From positions 1 to 64,000 of the forward strand of contig NZ_JAHQCX010000023.1 of the NCBI RefSeq assembly GCF_019042245.1: 64,000 nt of DNA, given 5' to 3'. Under the pieces are notes generated by a model. That model worked only from the letters and a program-made list of their open reading frames with translations, had not been told where the DNA came from and made no database searches. This stretch comes from Diplocloster modestus. GTDB lineage: Bacteria; Bacillota; Clostridia; Lachnospirales; Lachnospiraceae. This document shows positions 1 through 8,403 of the stretch, in pieces (position 1 is the first letter of the stretch; each line of letters opens with the position of its first letter). The position numbers were made by a program, and so were the translations under genes.

Positions 1-102
1 GAAAGAGTAAATATCAACTGTGCAGAAGTAAATGCTACCGCAAGAAAAGAGAGTGGAATTTACTTTTTCATTTCAGGGGTAGCAGGCAGAGTTTCTTTTT
101 AC

Positions 103-131
103 TTGTACGCGGTAGTGGAGTGTGATATAAT
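103..131 (+). promoter_or_regulatory. sigma-A promoter of thrC
   Basis: TTGTAC at 103-108 and a perfect TATAAT at 126-131 are separated by 17 bp, about 58 bp before the thrC start. The rest of 1-188 shows no credible gene. Confidence 0.75.
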
Positions 132-188
132 GCTGAAAGATATGATATCAAAAATCGAACAAATCGATGCGAGAAAAGGATGGGAAGT

Positions 189-1679
189 ATGGATTTGCTA
201 TACAAAAGTACGAGAACTGCGGATATCACTGTGACGGCGTCGGAGGCTATTTTAAAGGGTCTTGCCGACGATGGCGGGCTATTTGTCCCGGTGGAGATTC
301 CGAAGCTTTTAACAGGCTTAGATGCGCTGGCACGTATGAGCTACCAGGAGACGGCTTACGAAGTCATGAAGTTATATCTGACGGACTATACCGAGGAAGA
401 GTTAAAGCACTGCATCAACAGTGCATATGACGGTAAATTCGATACTGAGGAAATCGCTCCGCTGACGAAGGCGGACGGCGCCTATTATCTGGAGCTGTTT
501 CACGGCTCTACGATCGCGTTTAAAGACATGGCGCTGTCGATTTTGCCTCATTTAATGACAACCGCGGCAAAGAAGAATCAGGTGGACCACGAGATCGTGA
601 TTCTGACGGCCACATCCGGGGATACCGGAAAAGCGGCGCTGGCAGGTTTCGCGGATGTTCCCGGAACAAAGATTATTGTATTCTATCCGAAGAACGGTGT
701 CAGCCCCATTCAGGAAAAACAGATGGTGACCCAGAAGGGGGATAATACATACGTCGTGGGGATACATGGCAATTTTGATGACGCCCAGAACGGCGTGAAG
801 GCCATGTTCAGCGATAAAGCCCTTGCGGCGTTGATGGAGCAGTCGGGATATCAGTTCTCTTCCGCGAATTCCATTAATATCGGACGGCTGGTACCGCAGA
901 TCGTATACTATGTCTATGCCTACGCGAAACTTTTTGCAAATGGGCAGATCGCGGAAAATGAAAAAATAAACGTGGTGGTTCCCACCGGTAACTTCGGAAA
1001 TATACTGGCGGCTTATTATGCAAAACAGATGGGACTGCCGATCGATAAACTGATCTGTGCGTCCAATGAAAACAAAGTCCTGTTTGATTTCTTCAAGACC
1101 GGCGATTATGACAGAAACAGGGAGTTTGTGCTTACCTCATCCCCGTCTATGGATATTCTGATCTCCAGTAATCTGGAGCGATTGATTTATAAAATTGCGG
1201 GAGCAGACGCAGAGAAGAACCGGGCGCTGATGCGGGAACTCTCAACCAGTGGAAAATACGAGATTACAGCTGAGATGCGTTCCCAGCTGGAAGATTTTTA
1301 CGGTAATTTCGCCACGGAGGAAGAAACCGCCGGTGTTATCCGTCAGATCTATGAAGACACAGGATACGTGATCGATCCTCACACCGCGGTGGCGGCCAAA
1401 GTATATAAAAAATACAAGGCGGATACCCGTGATGAGAAAAAAACGGTGATAGCCTCCACGGCCAGCCCGTACAAATTTACCAGAAGCGTGATGGATGCTA
1501 TCGATCCGAAATATGAAGCAATGACGGATTTTGAACTGGTAGATGAACTAGAGAAAATTTCCAGGGTTCCCGTACCCCAGGCGATCGAGGATATCCGAAG
1601 CGCTCCGGTACTGCACAGGGATGTCTGTGATACAGATCAGATGCAGAACACTGTGAAGAACTATCTGGGAATAAAATAA
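189..1679 (+). CDS. thrC: threonine synthase
   Basis: PLP enzyme converting O-phosphohomoserine to threonine in the cytoplasm, the last step of threonine synthesis. The PLP lysine is about residue 112 in the motif STIAFKDMA. The fold-type II motif SGDTGKAAL is near 143-151 and the phosphate-binding PTGNFGN near 264-270. The 496-aa length and the N-terminal DLLYKSTR start fit the long bacterial/yeast-type ThrC. An in-frame ATG lies 9 bp upstream (180), but the ATG at 189 has better spacing from AAGGA and gives the usual family N-terminus. It has its own promoter, and no other threonine pathway genes are adjacent, so it is not in a thr operon here. Confidence 0.95.
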   Translation: MDLLYKSTRTADITVTASEAILKGLADDGGLFVPVEIPKLLTGLDALARMSYQETAYEVMKLYLTDYTEEELKHCINSAYDGKFDTEEIAPLTKADGAYYLELFHGSTIAFKDMALSILPHLMTTAAKKNQVDHEIVILTATSGDTGKAALAGFADVPGTKIIVFYPKNGVSPIQEKQMVTQKGDNTYVVGIHGNFDDAQNGVKAMFSDKALAALMEQSGYQFSSANSINIGRLVPQIVYYVYAYAKLFANGQIAENEKINVVVPTGNFGNILAAYYAKQMGLPIDKLICASNENKVLFDFFKTGDYDRNREFVLTSSPSMDILISSNLERLIYKIAGADAEKNRALMRELSTSGKYEITAEMRSQLEDFYGNFATEEETAGVIRQIYEDTGYVIDPHTAVAAKVYKKYKADTRDEKKTVIASTASPYKFTRSVMDAIDPKYEAMTDFELVDELEKISRVPVPQAIEDIRSAPVLHRDVCDTDQMQNTVKNYLGIK

Positions 1680-1696
1680 GAAGGGATGTAAAAGAT

Positions 1697-2041
1697 ATGG
1701 ACAGTATGTTTGTATTATTGGACGTGATCGTATTCGGCTGCGGTATTTACTGCCTGTATGCGTGGTACCTGATGAAGGTCAAAGGGGAAGTGAAAACCGG
1801 GTTTTTAGTATCCAAAGATGTGGATATGAAGAAATGCAAGGATCTTCCGGGATATCTGGCCTACATGGGGCCAAGAACGCTGATCTTTGCCCTGTTTACC
1901 ACGGTTTACGGGGGGATCTGCCTGATCAATGATTTTGTTCTTCAGATAGGGAGCGCTATCTTTATCGGGATGATTGTTTTCTTCGCGGCTCTGGTCTGGT
2001 TTGCCCTGTGTACCAGAAAGGCGATGAAAACCTTTTGGTGA
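1697..2041 (+). CDS. small three-helix membrane protein, unknown function
   Basis: 114-residue hydrophobic protein with likely membrane helices near residues 5-25, 55-78 and 84-106. A charged stretch (KVKGEVKTGFLVSKDVDMKK) lies between helices 1 and 2, and the C-terminal tail is basic. A ribosome site (AAGGGATG) precedes the ATG, 17 bp after thrC, so it is probably co-transcribed with thrC. I do not recognise a specific function; small proteins of this layout are common and unnamed in Clostridia. Confidence 0.7.
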   Translation: MDSMFVLLDVIVFGCGIYCLYAWYLMKVKGEVKTGFLVSKDVDMKKCKDLPGYLAYMGPRTLIFALFTTVYGGICLINDFVLQIGSAIFIGMIVFFAALVWFALCTRKAMKTFW

Positions 2042-2071
2042 TTTTCTTATACAGTAAATAGATTATTCTTT

Positions 2072-2107
2072 AAAAGCGGCTTTTCCGAATAGGAGAAGCC
2101 GCTTTTT
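2072..2107. terminator. bidirectional terminator between thrC operon and citrate synthase
   Basis: Stem AAAAGCGGCTTTTCC / GGAGAAGCCGCTTTTT around a short GAATA loop, with T-runs on both strands. It lies between convergent genes and can serve both. Confidence 0.85.
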
Positions 2108-2144
2108 ATGATCAGATATTTATCGGTTATTTATTTTCCCGATC

Positions 2145-3512
2145 TTATTCCCTTTCTGTCAAAGGCCGGTAGGGTTTATGTATCGCTATGCTCTTATAGG
2201 CGGGACGGATAATCTTTCCGCCGTTGGTGAGCTCTTCGATACGGTGCGCGCTCCAGCCAACGATACGGGCTATGGCAAAGATCGGAGTGAACAGTTCCGT
2301 GGGAAGATCCAGCATGCTGTAGACAAAGCCGCTGTAGAAATCCACATTGGCGCTTACACCCTTATAGATTTTGCGCTCTTCGGATATGATCTGTGGTGCC
2401 AGACGTTCAACCAGGGAATAGAGGGCGAATTCCTCCATCCGGTTTTTCTCCCTGGAAAGATTTTCCACAAAAGCTTTAAAGATATTGGCACGGGGATCAG
2501 AAAGGGAATAGACCGCATGCCCCATACCATAGATCAGGCCAGCCTTGTCAAAGGCCTCTTTATGCAGAAGAGCGCGCAGATAGAGGCTTACTTCCTCTTC
2601 ATCGGTCCAGTCCTTAATGGTAGTTTTCATATCCTCGAACATCTTGACGACTTTAATATTGGCACCTCCATGCTTAGGCCCCTTCAGGGAACCCAGGGAT
2701 GCCGCCACGGAAGAATAGGTATCGGTTCCGGAGGAGGAGACCACATGGGTTGTAAAAGTAGAGTTATTCCCTCCGCCGTGTTCCATGTGAAGCACCAGAG
2801 CCAGATCCAGCAGTTTGGCCTCAAGAGCGGTATATTTACTGTCAGGCCGCAGGATATGCAGGATATTTTCCGCGGTGGACAATTCAGGCTGCGGAGAATG
2901 GATGAACAGGCTCTTTCCATCGTGATAATGGCTGTAAGCCTGATAACCGTATACGGACAGCAAGGGGAACAGGCTGATCATCTGTAAACTCTGCCGTAAA
3001 ACATTAGGGATGGAAGTGTCCTCCGCCTGGCTGTCATAAGCGTACAGCGTTAATACGCTTCGGGCGAGAGTATTCATCATATCCGCGCTGGGAGCTTTCA
3101 TAATAATATCCCTGACAAAGCTGGTAGGCAGTGTCCGATAATTTGCCAGTAAATCTGTAAAATTCTTTAATTCTTGCTGATTGGGGAGATTACCGAATAA
3201 TAAAAGATAAGTTACTTCTTCAAAACCGAAACGGTTTTCTTTGATAAAACCCTTGACAATTTCTTCGATATCAATACCACGATAGAAAAGTTTTCCTTCA
3301 CAGGGGATCATATCACTGTCGATGATGGTGTAGGAACGGATTTCGGAAATGTCGGTCAGACCGGCCAGAACACCTTTTCCGCTGATATCACGTAATCCAC
3401 GTTTTACCTCATATTTCGTATACAATTCGGGATTAATGAGGCTGGTATCCACGCACATTTTCGCGAGGTCCAGGATTTCGGGGGTAATTTTAGAAATGCT
3501 GTTGTCGTTCAT
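2145..3512 (-). CDS. gltA: citrate synthase (citrate/2-methylcitrate synthase family)
   Basis: Condenses acetyl-CoA and oxaloacetate to citrate. The catalytic triad of the family is visible: His about 245 in LHMEHGGGNNSTF, His about 332 in GMGHAVYSLSDPRA and Asp about 391 in NVDFYSGFVY. GPKHGGAN near 278 is the substrate-loop motif. At 455 aa it is longer than the ~370-430-aa norm, with a roughly 45-residue N-terminal extension before the core, as in several Clostridia homologues. An AAGGAGG ribosome site lies just upstream of the start. No aconitase or isocitrate dehydrogenase is adjacent, so it stands alone; a role in glutamate supply is inferred. A methylcitrate synthase role cannot be excluded. 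Confidence 0.92.
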   Translation of the reverse strand: MNDNSISKITPEILDLAKMCVDTSLINPELYTKYEVKRGLRDISGKGVLAGLTDISEIRSYTIIDSDMIPCEGKLFYRGIDIEEIVKGFIKENRFGFEEVTYLLLFGNLPNQQELKNFTDLLANYRTLPTSFVRDIIMKAPSADMMNTLARSVLTLYAYDSQAEDTSIPNVLRQSLQMISLFPLLSVYGYQAYSHYHDGKSLFIHSPQPELSTAENILHILRPDSKYTALEAKLLDLALVLHMEHGGGNNSTFTTHVVSSSGTDTYSSVAASLGSLKGPKHGGANIKVVKMFEDMKTTIKDWTDEEEVSLYLRALLHKEAFDKAGLIYGMGHAVYSLSDPRANIFKAFVENLSREKNRMEEFALYSLVERLAPQIISEERKIYKGVSANVDFYSGFVYSMLDLPTELFTPIFAIARIVGWSAHRIEELTNGGKIIRPAYKSIAIHKPYRPLTERE

Positions 3513-3674
3513 TCATTGACCTCCTTCTACAATATTCAATTTTCACATATTCCTTTCCTATGATACCACATAAAAGAGGCCGGGCCAATAAAAATGAAAA
3601 AAAATTCATAGAATGTTAATAAAAAAGTGGGAATGGGACTTAAGGAGTGGACCAGGGGGACGCTGGGAAGGGCC

Positions 3675-4128
3675 GGTACTGCGGCCTGAATGACTTGAGA
3701 AGTTGATGGCCTGCTCCGGTGTTACCTGGCGGGGAGGGGCATTTTCGGGCTCCCGGATGGGGGAACGCGGCTCTGCCGGGGACGGGGGGATGGTATTCCC
3801 TCTTCTGGCGGAGGGCTTGCCGCTGGCTGCTGCTAAGTGAAATCCAAAGGATGGATTCAGGAACCGAGCCTATTCGCCAGGAACGCATGATGCGTTCCCG
3901 GCTCAGAGGCTCTTGCCCGTCGGACGTGGAGTCCGCCGGGCATCCTGAATCCATCCTTCGGATTTCACTAAGCAGCAGCTCAGCCGCCCTATACCGGCAG
4001 AGGGAATACCATCCCCCCGTCCCCGGCAGAGCCGCGTTCCCCCATCCGGGAGCCCGAAAATACCCCTCCCCGCCAGGTAACACCGGAGCAGGCCATCAAC
4101 TTCTCAAGTTCATTCAGGCCGCAGTACC
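3675..4128. repeat. 454-bp long inverted repeat with branched apex (IR-1)
   Basis: The left arm from GGTACTGCGGCC is matched by the right arm ending GGCCGCAGTACC. About 150 bp of each arm pair with roughly one mismatch and one indel. A short bubble follows, then a second stem (GCTGCTGCT...GGATTCAGGA with its complement). The apex holds two separate hairpins, GGAACGCATGATGCGTTCC near 3881-3899 and one built on GTCGGAC/GTCCGCC near 3919-3941, so the folded form would be a three-way junction. Open frames on both strands here merely reflect the palindrome. The gap 3513-4817 has no gene I can support. Confidence 0.9.
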
Positions 4129-4174
4129 TACATTGGTATGGGCGGAGGGGGACGTTTTTTTAGAGTGTTTATTC

Positions 4175-4250
4175 TGGCTATGAGCATTTAGCAGCTTTAT
4201 TTAGCTGCCTATGTACGATGCTTGAAAAATAGTCAGCGAGGTGTTTTTTG
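4175..4250 (+). repeat. short structured repeat, family R copy 1
   Basis: The motif GCTATGAGCA-TTAG, a hairpin (AGCAGCT/AGCTGC), then GATGC, an A-run and GTCAGCGAGG matches, in reverse orientation, the element at 20911-20995. Flanks are conserved but the hairpin stem differs and remains self-complementary. A T-run follows. The function is unknown. Confidence 0.6.
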
Positions 4251-4800
4251 TGGATGGGTACATGTGTTGGTTTATGGGGGATTTAGGTTTTATGGGATGT
4301 TTAAATTAATATATGCGATTGGCTATGGAGATTATTGTTCATAATATGGAGGATAGCGTATAAATCTGTCCGGTTTGGATCGCATGATAGAATACGGATA
4401 TATGAATATGCAGCAGCTGTTATGTATCCATTTATACTTAGAGAACCAGCTGATGTAAGTATGTAATTATAATTAATATAGTTGATGGGATTAATAAGTA
4501 TATAGTTTGACAATTATAGAAGGAAGTGCTAGAGTATACTATATAGTATTGAATACTACATAGTATAGTATAATATAATACAATGCAATATGTCGTGACG
4601 TGATGCGATACAGACGCGTGGCGCGAGGGAAATTAAATGGCTAGATATTTAGTGATTTTAAAACATAAATGGCTGGATAACAGAATGAGTCTCGTGGGAT
4701 ATTTAATGAAGTGAAACATGAAAAAATGAGCATATGGTGGACAAGAAGCGAATAGTCTGGTCTTAGTGGGGAATTTCGTGAAGCTAACTTTTCGGGGATA
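4251..4800. other. AT-rich gene-free stretch
   Basis: This part of the citrate synthase to PAP2-like gap is AT-rich and contains alternating TAGTATA-type runs near 4530-4580. Only short open frames without ribosome sites or family resemblance occur. I see no gene or clear regulatory site. Confidence 0.6.
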
Positions 4801-4817
4801 GAAAGGATGGATGGTTT

Positions 4818-5402
4818 ATGGAGACGGATGTAAAGATGAGAGTGGCGAAGATCGTAAGGATGATAACAGTAGCGCCGGTTGTGGCGTTGGTTACGTTGAT
4901 TTTACTATATTTGGTGAGACCTTTGATTTTCGGAGGGCTATTTCAGCTGTTGATGGCGATCTTGTTTCTGACGGTGCTGCCTTTGCTGGCTTATCCGCTG
5001 CAGAAAGTGCTGCCCGGGTTTCGGGACAGGGGAAGGGACGGACAGAGGAAACTGGCGTTTATTATGGCGGTAGCAGGATATGTCTGTGGAACGGTATTTG
5101 CCTTTGCTGGGGATGCGCCGAAAGGAGTCTGTCAGATATATCTGACTTATCTGATATCCGGTGTAATACTCTCTATATTAAATAAATTACTGAAAATCAA
5201 AGCAAGCGGGCATGCCTGTGGTGTAGCGGGGCCTGTGGCTTTATTGGTACATTTCTGTGGTCTCAACGGATACTGGGCACTATTGATCCTGCCGGTAGTA
5301 TACTGGGCGTGTCTGGCTATGAAGCGGCATACGCCGTCACAGCTTCTGCTTGGAACCATAACACCTCTCATATCCCTGGTGCTAGTCTTACTGATATTCT
5401 AA
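4818..5402 (+). CDS. PAP2-like integral membrane protein
   Basis: 194-residue protein with about six hydrophobic helices. The segment KIKASGHACGVAG resembles the second phosphatase motif (SGH) of the PAP2 superfamily, and KRHTPSQLLLGT near the C-terminus resembles the third (RHTPxQ-xxG). The first motif (KxxxxxxRP) is not evident, so catalysis as a lipid phosphatase is uncertain. AAGGATGG upstream of the ATG serves as ribosome site. It is isolated, between two long inverted repeats. Confidence 0.6.
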   Translation: METDVKMRVAKIVRMITVAPVVALVTLILLYLVRPLIFGGLFQLLMAILFLTVLPLLAYPLQKVLPGFRDRGRDGQRKLAFIMAVAGYVCGTVFAFAGDAPKGVCQIYLTYLISGVILSILNKLLKIKASGHACGVAGPVALLVHFCGLNGYWALLILPVVYWACLAMKRHTPSQLLLGTITPLISLVLVLLIF

Positions 5403-5498
5403 AAAAACTGCCTCTCAATCACAAATTATCGTCCAATATCAGATAATCGTCCCAATATAAAGGAAATCGGCAAGCCCTGCAGAGCATGAACCAAAAGA

Positions 5499-5620
5499 GG
5501 AGCGGGCCGGTGCAAGGGGGAACCCTGGGCAGGGGCACAAAAGGAGCGGGAGCCGAAGCGATTCGGCTCCCGCTCCTTTTGTGCCCCTGCCCAGGGTTCC
5601 CCCTTGCACCGGCCCGCTCC
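5499..5620. repeat. perfect 59-bp inverted repeat hairpin with GCGA loop (IR-2)
   Basis: Bases 5499-5557 are exactly complementary to 5562-5620, leaving only the tetranucleotide GCGA (5558-5561) as loop. The inner 25 bp of each arm are homologous to the outer arms of the element at 44200-44482, but the roughly 170-bp core is absent. Three differences from that copy (C/A, G/A, A/T) are each matched in the opposite arm. Confidence 0.95.
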
Positions 5621-5687
5621 GGCCCTATTTCAACCCAAGCCGCCCCCATGGCCCTCGGAAATTCAGAAAACTAATCCCGCTAATTTC

Positions 5688-5716
5688 TTGCATTCCGGCG
5701 GATTTCTTAGTACAAT
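5688..5716 (+). promoter_or_regulatory. promoter of the scpA-scpB operon
   Basis: TTGCAT at 5688-5693 and TACAAT at 5711-5716 with a 17-bp spacer, 25 bp before scpA. Confidence 0.6.
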
Positions 5717-5740
5717 AACAGGAGTGAAAGGAAGAGGGAC

Positions 5741-6481
5741 ATGGGTATACCGGTTAAGTTACAGGCGTTTGAGGGTCCTTTGGACCTGCTGCTGCATTTG
5801 ATTGATAAGAATAAAGTAAATATTTATGATATACCGATTGTGGAGATTACGAATCAGTATCTGGAATATATTGAGGAGATGCACCGTCAGGATCTGAATG
5901 TGATGAGTGAATTCCTGGTCATGGCGGCGACGTTGATCGATATCAAGTCCAGGATGCTGCTGCCGAAAGAAGTAAATGAGGCGGGTGAAGAGGAAGATCC
6001 CAGACAGGAGCTGGTGGAACAGCTGCTGGAATATAAGATGTATAAGTATATGTCTTATGAGCTGAGGGATAGGCAGATCGATGCGGGAAAAGCGCTGTAT
6101 AAGGCCTCGACCCTGCCGGATGAAGTGAAAGAGTATGTGGAGCCTGTGGATTTGACGGAACTGATGGGGGATTTGACCCTGACGAAGCTGCATTATATTT
6201 TCAAATCCGTGATTAAGAAACAGGTGGACAAAATAGACCCGGTCCGGAGCAAGTTTGGGAAAATAGAGAAGGAAGAAGTCAGCCTGACTGATAAGATCGC
6301 CTATGTGGAACAATACGCTGTGGAACATCCGGATTTCAGTTTCCGGGAGCTGCTTGAGAAACAGGCGGGCAAGATGCAGGTGATCGTCACTTTTCTGGCT
6401 GTCCTGGAGCTCATGAAGATGGGCAGAATCCGGATCATGCAGGAACATATTTTTGATGATATACAGATCAGCGCGGCGTAA
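5741..6481 (+). CDS. scpA: segregation and condensation protein A
   Basis: Kleisin subunit of the Smc-ScpAB condensin-like complex that compacts and segregates the chromosome. The N-terminus (KLQAFEGPLDLLLHLIDKNK) is the hallmark ScpA segment binding the Smc neck. The middle is acidic and helical, and the C-terminal winged helix (residues about 165-245, ...FLAVLELMKMGRI) binds the Smc head. At 246 aa it has the usual length. The start is chosen by the GAAGAGGGAC site upstream. scpB follows after 16 bp, the standard pairing in Firmicutes. Confidence 0.96.
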   Translation: MGIPVKLQAFEGPLDLLLHLIDKNKVNIYDIPIVEITNQYLEYIEEMHRQDLNVMSEFLVMAATLIDIKSRMLLPKEVNEAGEEEDPRQELVEQLLEYKMYKYMSYELRDRQIDAGKALYKASTLPDEVKEYVEPVDLTELMGDLTLTKLHYIFKSVIKKQVDKIDPVRSKFGKIEKEEVSLTDKIAYVEQYAVEHPDFSFRELLEKQAGKMQVIVTFLAVLELMKMGRIRIMQEHIFDDIQISAA

Positions 6482-6497
6482 GGCAGAGGAGTAAGAA

Positions 6498-7067
6498 GTG
6501 GAACTTATGAAAATAGAAGCGACCATCGAAGCGGTTTTATTTACCATGGGAGAGTCCGTGGAACTTAAGAAGATCGCTGTGGCTATCGGCCATGATGAAG
6601 AGACAACCAGAAAGATTATACATAATATGATGGACAAATATAAGGCGGAGGACCGGGGAATCCAGATTATTGAGCTGGAGGACTCCTTCCAGATGTGTAC
6701 GAAGCCGGAGATGTACGAGGCGCTGATCCGGATAGCCAAACAGCCCAGGAAGTATGTACTGACCGATGTGCTGCTGGAGACCCTCAGCATTATCGCCTAT
6801 AAGCAGCCGGTGACACGGCTGGATATCGAGAAGATACGGGGCGTGAAGTCCGATCACGCGGTGAACAAACTGATCGAATATAATCTGGTCTGTGAGGTGG
6901 GGCGGCTGGATGCTCCGGGCAGGCCGATCCTGTTTGGAACGACGGAGGATTTTTTGCGGGCGTTCGGAGTACATTCCATCGAGGATCTGCCCAGCGTGAA
7001 TCCGGAACAGCTGGAGGATTTTAAAGCGCAGGCGGAGGAAGAGGCGCAGATGAAGCTGGAGGTATGA
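6498..7067 (+). CDS. scpB: segregation and condensation protein B
   Basis: Partner of ScpA in the Smc complex; forms a dimer of winged helices that clamps the ScpA centre. Two winged-helix repeats are visible (residues about 5-85 and 90-165). The family segment VLLETLSIIAYKQPVTRLDIEKIRG is present, as is GRPILFGTTEDFLRAFG near 150. The C-terminal tail is acidic. At 189 aa it has normal length. The ATG lies within a GGCAGAGGAG-preceded context, and the gene ends 3 bp before the next CDS. Confidence 0.96.
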   Translation: MELMKIEATIEAVLFTMGESVELKKIAVAIGHDEETTRKIIHNMMDKYKAEDRGIQIIELEDSFQMCTKPEMYEALIRIAKQPRKYVLTDVLLETLSIIAYKQPVTRLDIEKIRGVKSDHAVNKLIEYNLVCEVGRLDAPGRPILFGTTEDFLRAFGVHSIEDLPSVNPEQLEDFKAQAEEEAQMKLEV

Positions 7068-7070
7068 GGT

Positions 7071-8291
7071 ATGAAACTGAGTGTGATTCTGCTGGCGGCC
7101 GGCAGCGCCAGACGCTATGGCGGGAACAAACTGTTAACAGAGGTAAATGGCAAACCAATGTACCGGAATATCCTGGATCGGATTCCGGAGATTGGTTTTT
7201 CTTTTTACCGGAAAATTATTGTCACCCAGTATGAGGAGATTCAGTGTCAGCTGTGTCAGACCGACTGGATCGTGGTCCGAAATGATCAGCCGGAGCTGGG
7301 GATCTCCCGTTCCATACGTCTGGGGCTTAACCAGGCTGGGGACTCGGATGCATATCTGTTCGCCGTCTGTGACCAGCCGTATCTGCAGGCGGTCACCATG
7401 AAAAGGCTCATCGCAGGGTTCCAAAATTCAAAGAAAGGGATCGCGTTTGTGAGGAACGGTAAGGAGCCGGGAAACCCGGTGATTTTTTCTGCTGCTTATC
7501 TGGATGAATTGAGAAGCCTGGAAGGGGACAGAGGCGGCAAGGCGGTAGTGCGAAGGCACATGGAGGACTGTACCTGGATCGAGGCAGAGGAGGCCAGAGA
7601 GCTTAGGGATATAGACCGCCCTTATGGGGTATCTCTTCTGGAAGAATTGCGTATTGATCTTAAGCGGGACAGAATATTTTCCATTGTAGGGGCCGGGGGA
7701 AAGACCACCACGATGTGCCGCCTGGCAAAAGAGCTGACCGAGCGGGGCGCGCGTGTTTTGATGACGACCACCACTCATCTGTGGTGTCCGCAGGAACAGT
7801 TTGTGGAAGTGAAGGGAGCAAAGGATCTGCGGCGTGTGCGCGATATGCTTGAGCTGGAACGGTGTCTGACTGTAGGCAGGCGTGTTCCGGGAAATAAAAT
7901 CACCGGTATGGAGGAAGGGCTGTATCCGGAGCTGGTTCAGATACCGGACTATCTGATCGTGGAAGCTGACGGGGCAAAGGGACGGCCGCTGAAAGCCCCC
8001 GCAGAACATGAGCCGGTTATTTTCCCCGGCAGTGATGTAGTGGTGGGGGTCATAGGCCTGGACAGCCTGAACCGGCCGGTCAGGGAGATCTGCCACCGTC
8101 CGGAACTGGTTGCCGGACTTCTGGAGGTGGGAGAAGAGCATTTGATTACAATGAAAGACCTGTATCAGATAGCCGGAAGCCCTCAGGGACTTCGTAAAGG
8201 GGTAAGCAGTGAAAAATACAGGGTGATCTTTAATAAGGCTGATTTGCTGGATCCTGAGGCCGGACAGAGTTATTGGGTGGTACAGGAGTAG
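7071..8291 (+). CDS. MocA-like nucleotidyltransferase fused to YqeC-like domain
   Basis: Two-domain protein of 406 aa. Residues about 1-190 are a MobA/MocA-type NTP transferase with the signature LLAAGSARRYGGNK (7-20) and CDQP near 100. Residues about 195-406 match YqeC, the accessory protein of selenium-dependent molybdenum hydroxylases: the P-loop-like VGAGGKTTT (206-214), MTTTTH near 231 and EADGAKGRPLKAP (298-310). The two are usually separate genes in selenium-hydroxylase maturation loci. Here they are fused and no hydroxylase, xdhC or selenium gene is in the window. Translation appears coupled to scpB (3-bp gap, GGAGG inside the scpB end), although the function is unrelated. Confidence 0.85.
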   Translation: MKLSVILLAAGSARRYGGNKLLTEVNGKPMYRNILDRIPEIGFSFYRKIIVTQYEEIQCQLCQTDWIVVRNDQPELGISRSIRLGLNQAGDSDAYLFAVCDQPYLQAVTMKRLIAGFQNSKKGIAFVRNGKEPGNPVIFSAAYLDELRSLEGDRGGKAVVRRHMEDCTWIEAEEARELRDIDRPYGVSLLEELRIDLKRDRIFSIVGAGGKTTTMCRLAKELTERGARVLMTTTTHLWCPQEQFVEVKGAKDLRRVRDMLELERCLTVGRRVPGNKITGMEEGLYPELVQIPDYLIVEADGAKGRPLKAPAEHEPVIFPGSDVVVGVIGLDSLNRPVREICHRPELVAGLLEVGEEHLITMKDLYQIAGSPQGLRKGVSSEKYRVIFNKADLLDPEAGQSYWVVQE

Positions 8292-8305
8292 AACAATAAG
8301 CATGG

Positions 8306-8345
8306 AAAAATCCCCCAAAAGTGGTGAAGCTTTTGGGGGATTTTT
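8306..8345. terminator. bidirectional terminator
   Basis: AAAAATCCCCCAAAAG pairs with CTTTTGGGGGATTTTT around an 8-nt loop. It lies between convergent genes and works on both strands. Confidence 0.92.
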
Positions 8346-8403
8346 CGTTCATGATTATTTGGAAGAGTAATTAGATAAAGGCTTTGTTATTCTTACGGTC
8401 TTC

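Noticed and set aside
3640..4183. Overlapping open frames of about 150 codons on both strands
   Set aside because: They translate the two arms of the palindrome, giving near-identical proline-rich peptides on both strands, with no ribosome site or known family.
4301..4513. 70-codon minus-strand frame rich in Ile/Asn/Tyr
   Set aside because: Composition just reflects AT-rich DNA; no ribosome site or recognisable motif.
4637..4714. 25-codon plus-strand frame beginning MARYLVIL
   Set aside because: No ribosome site and no promoter; too short to support.
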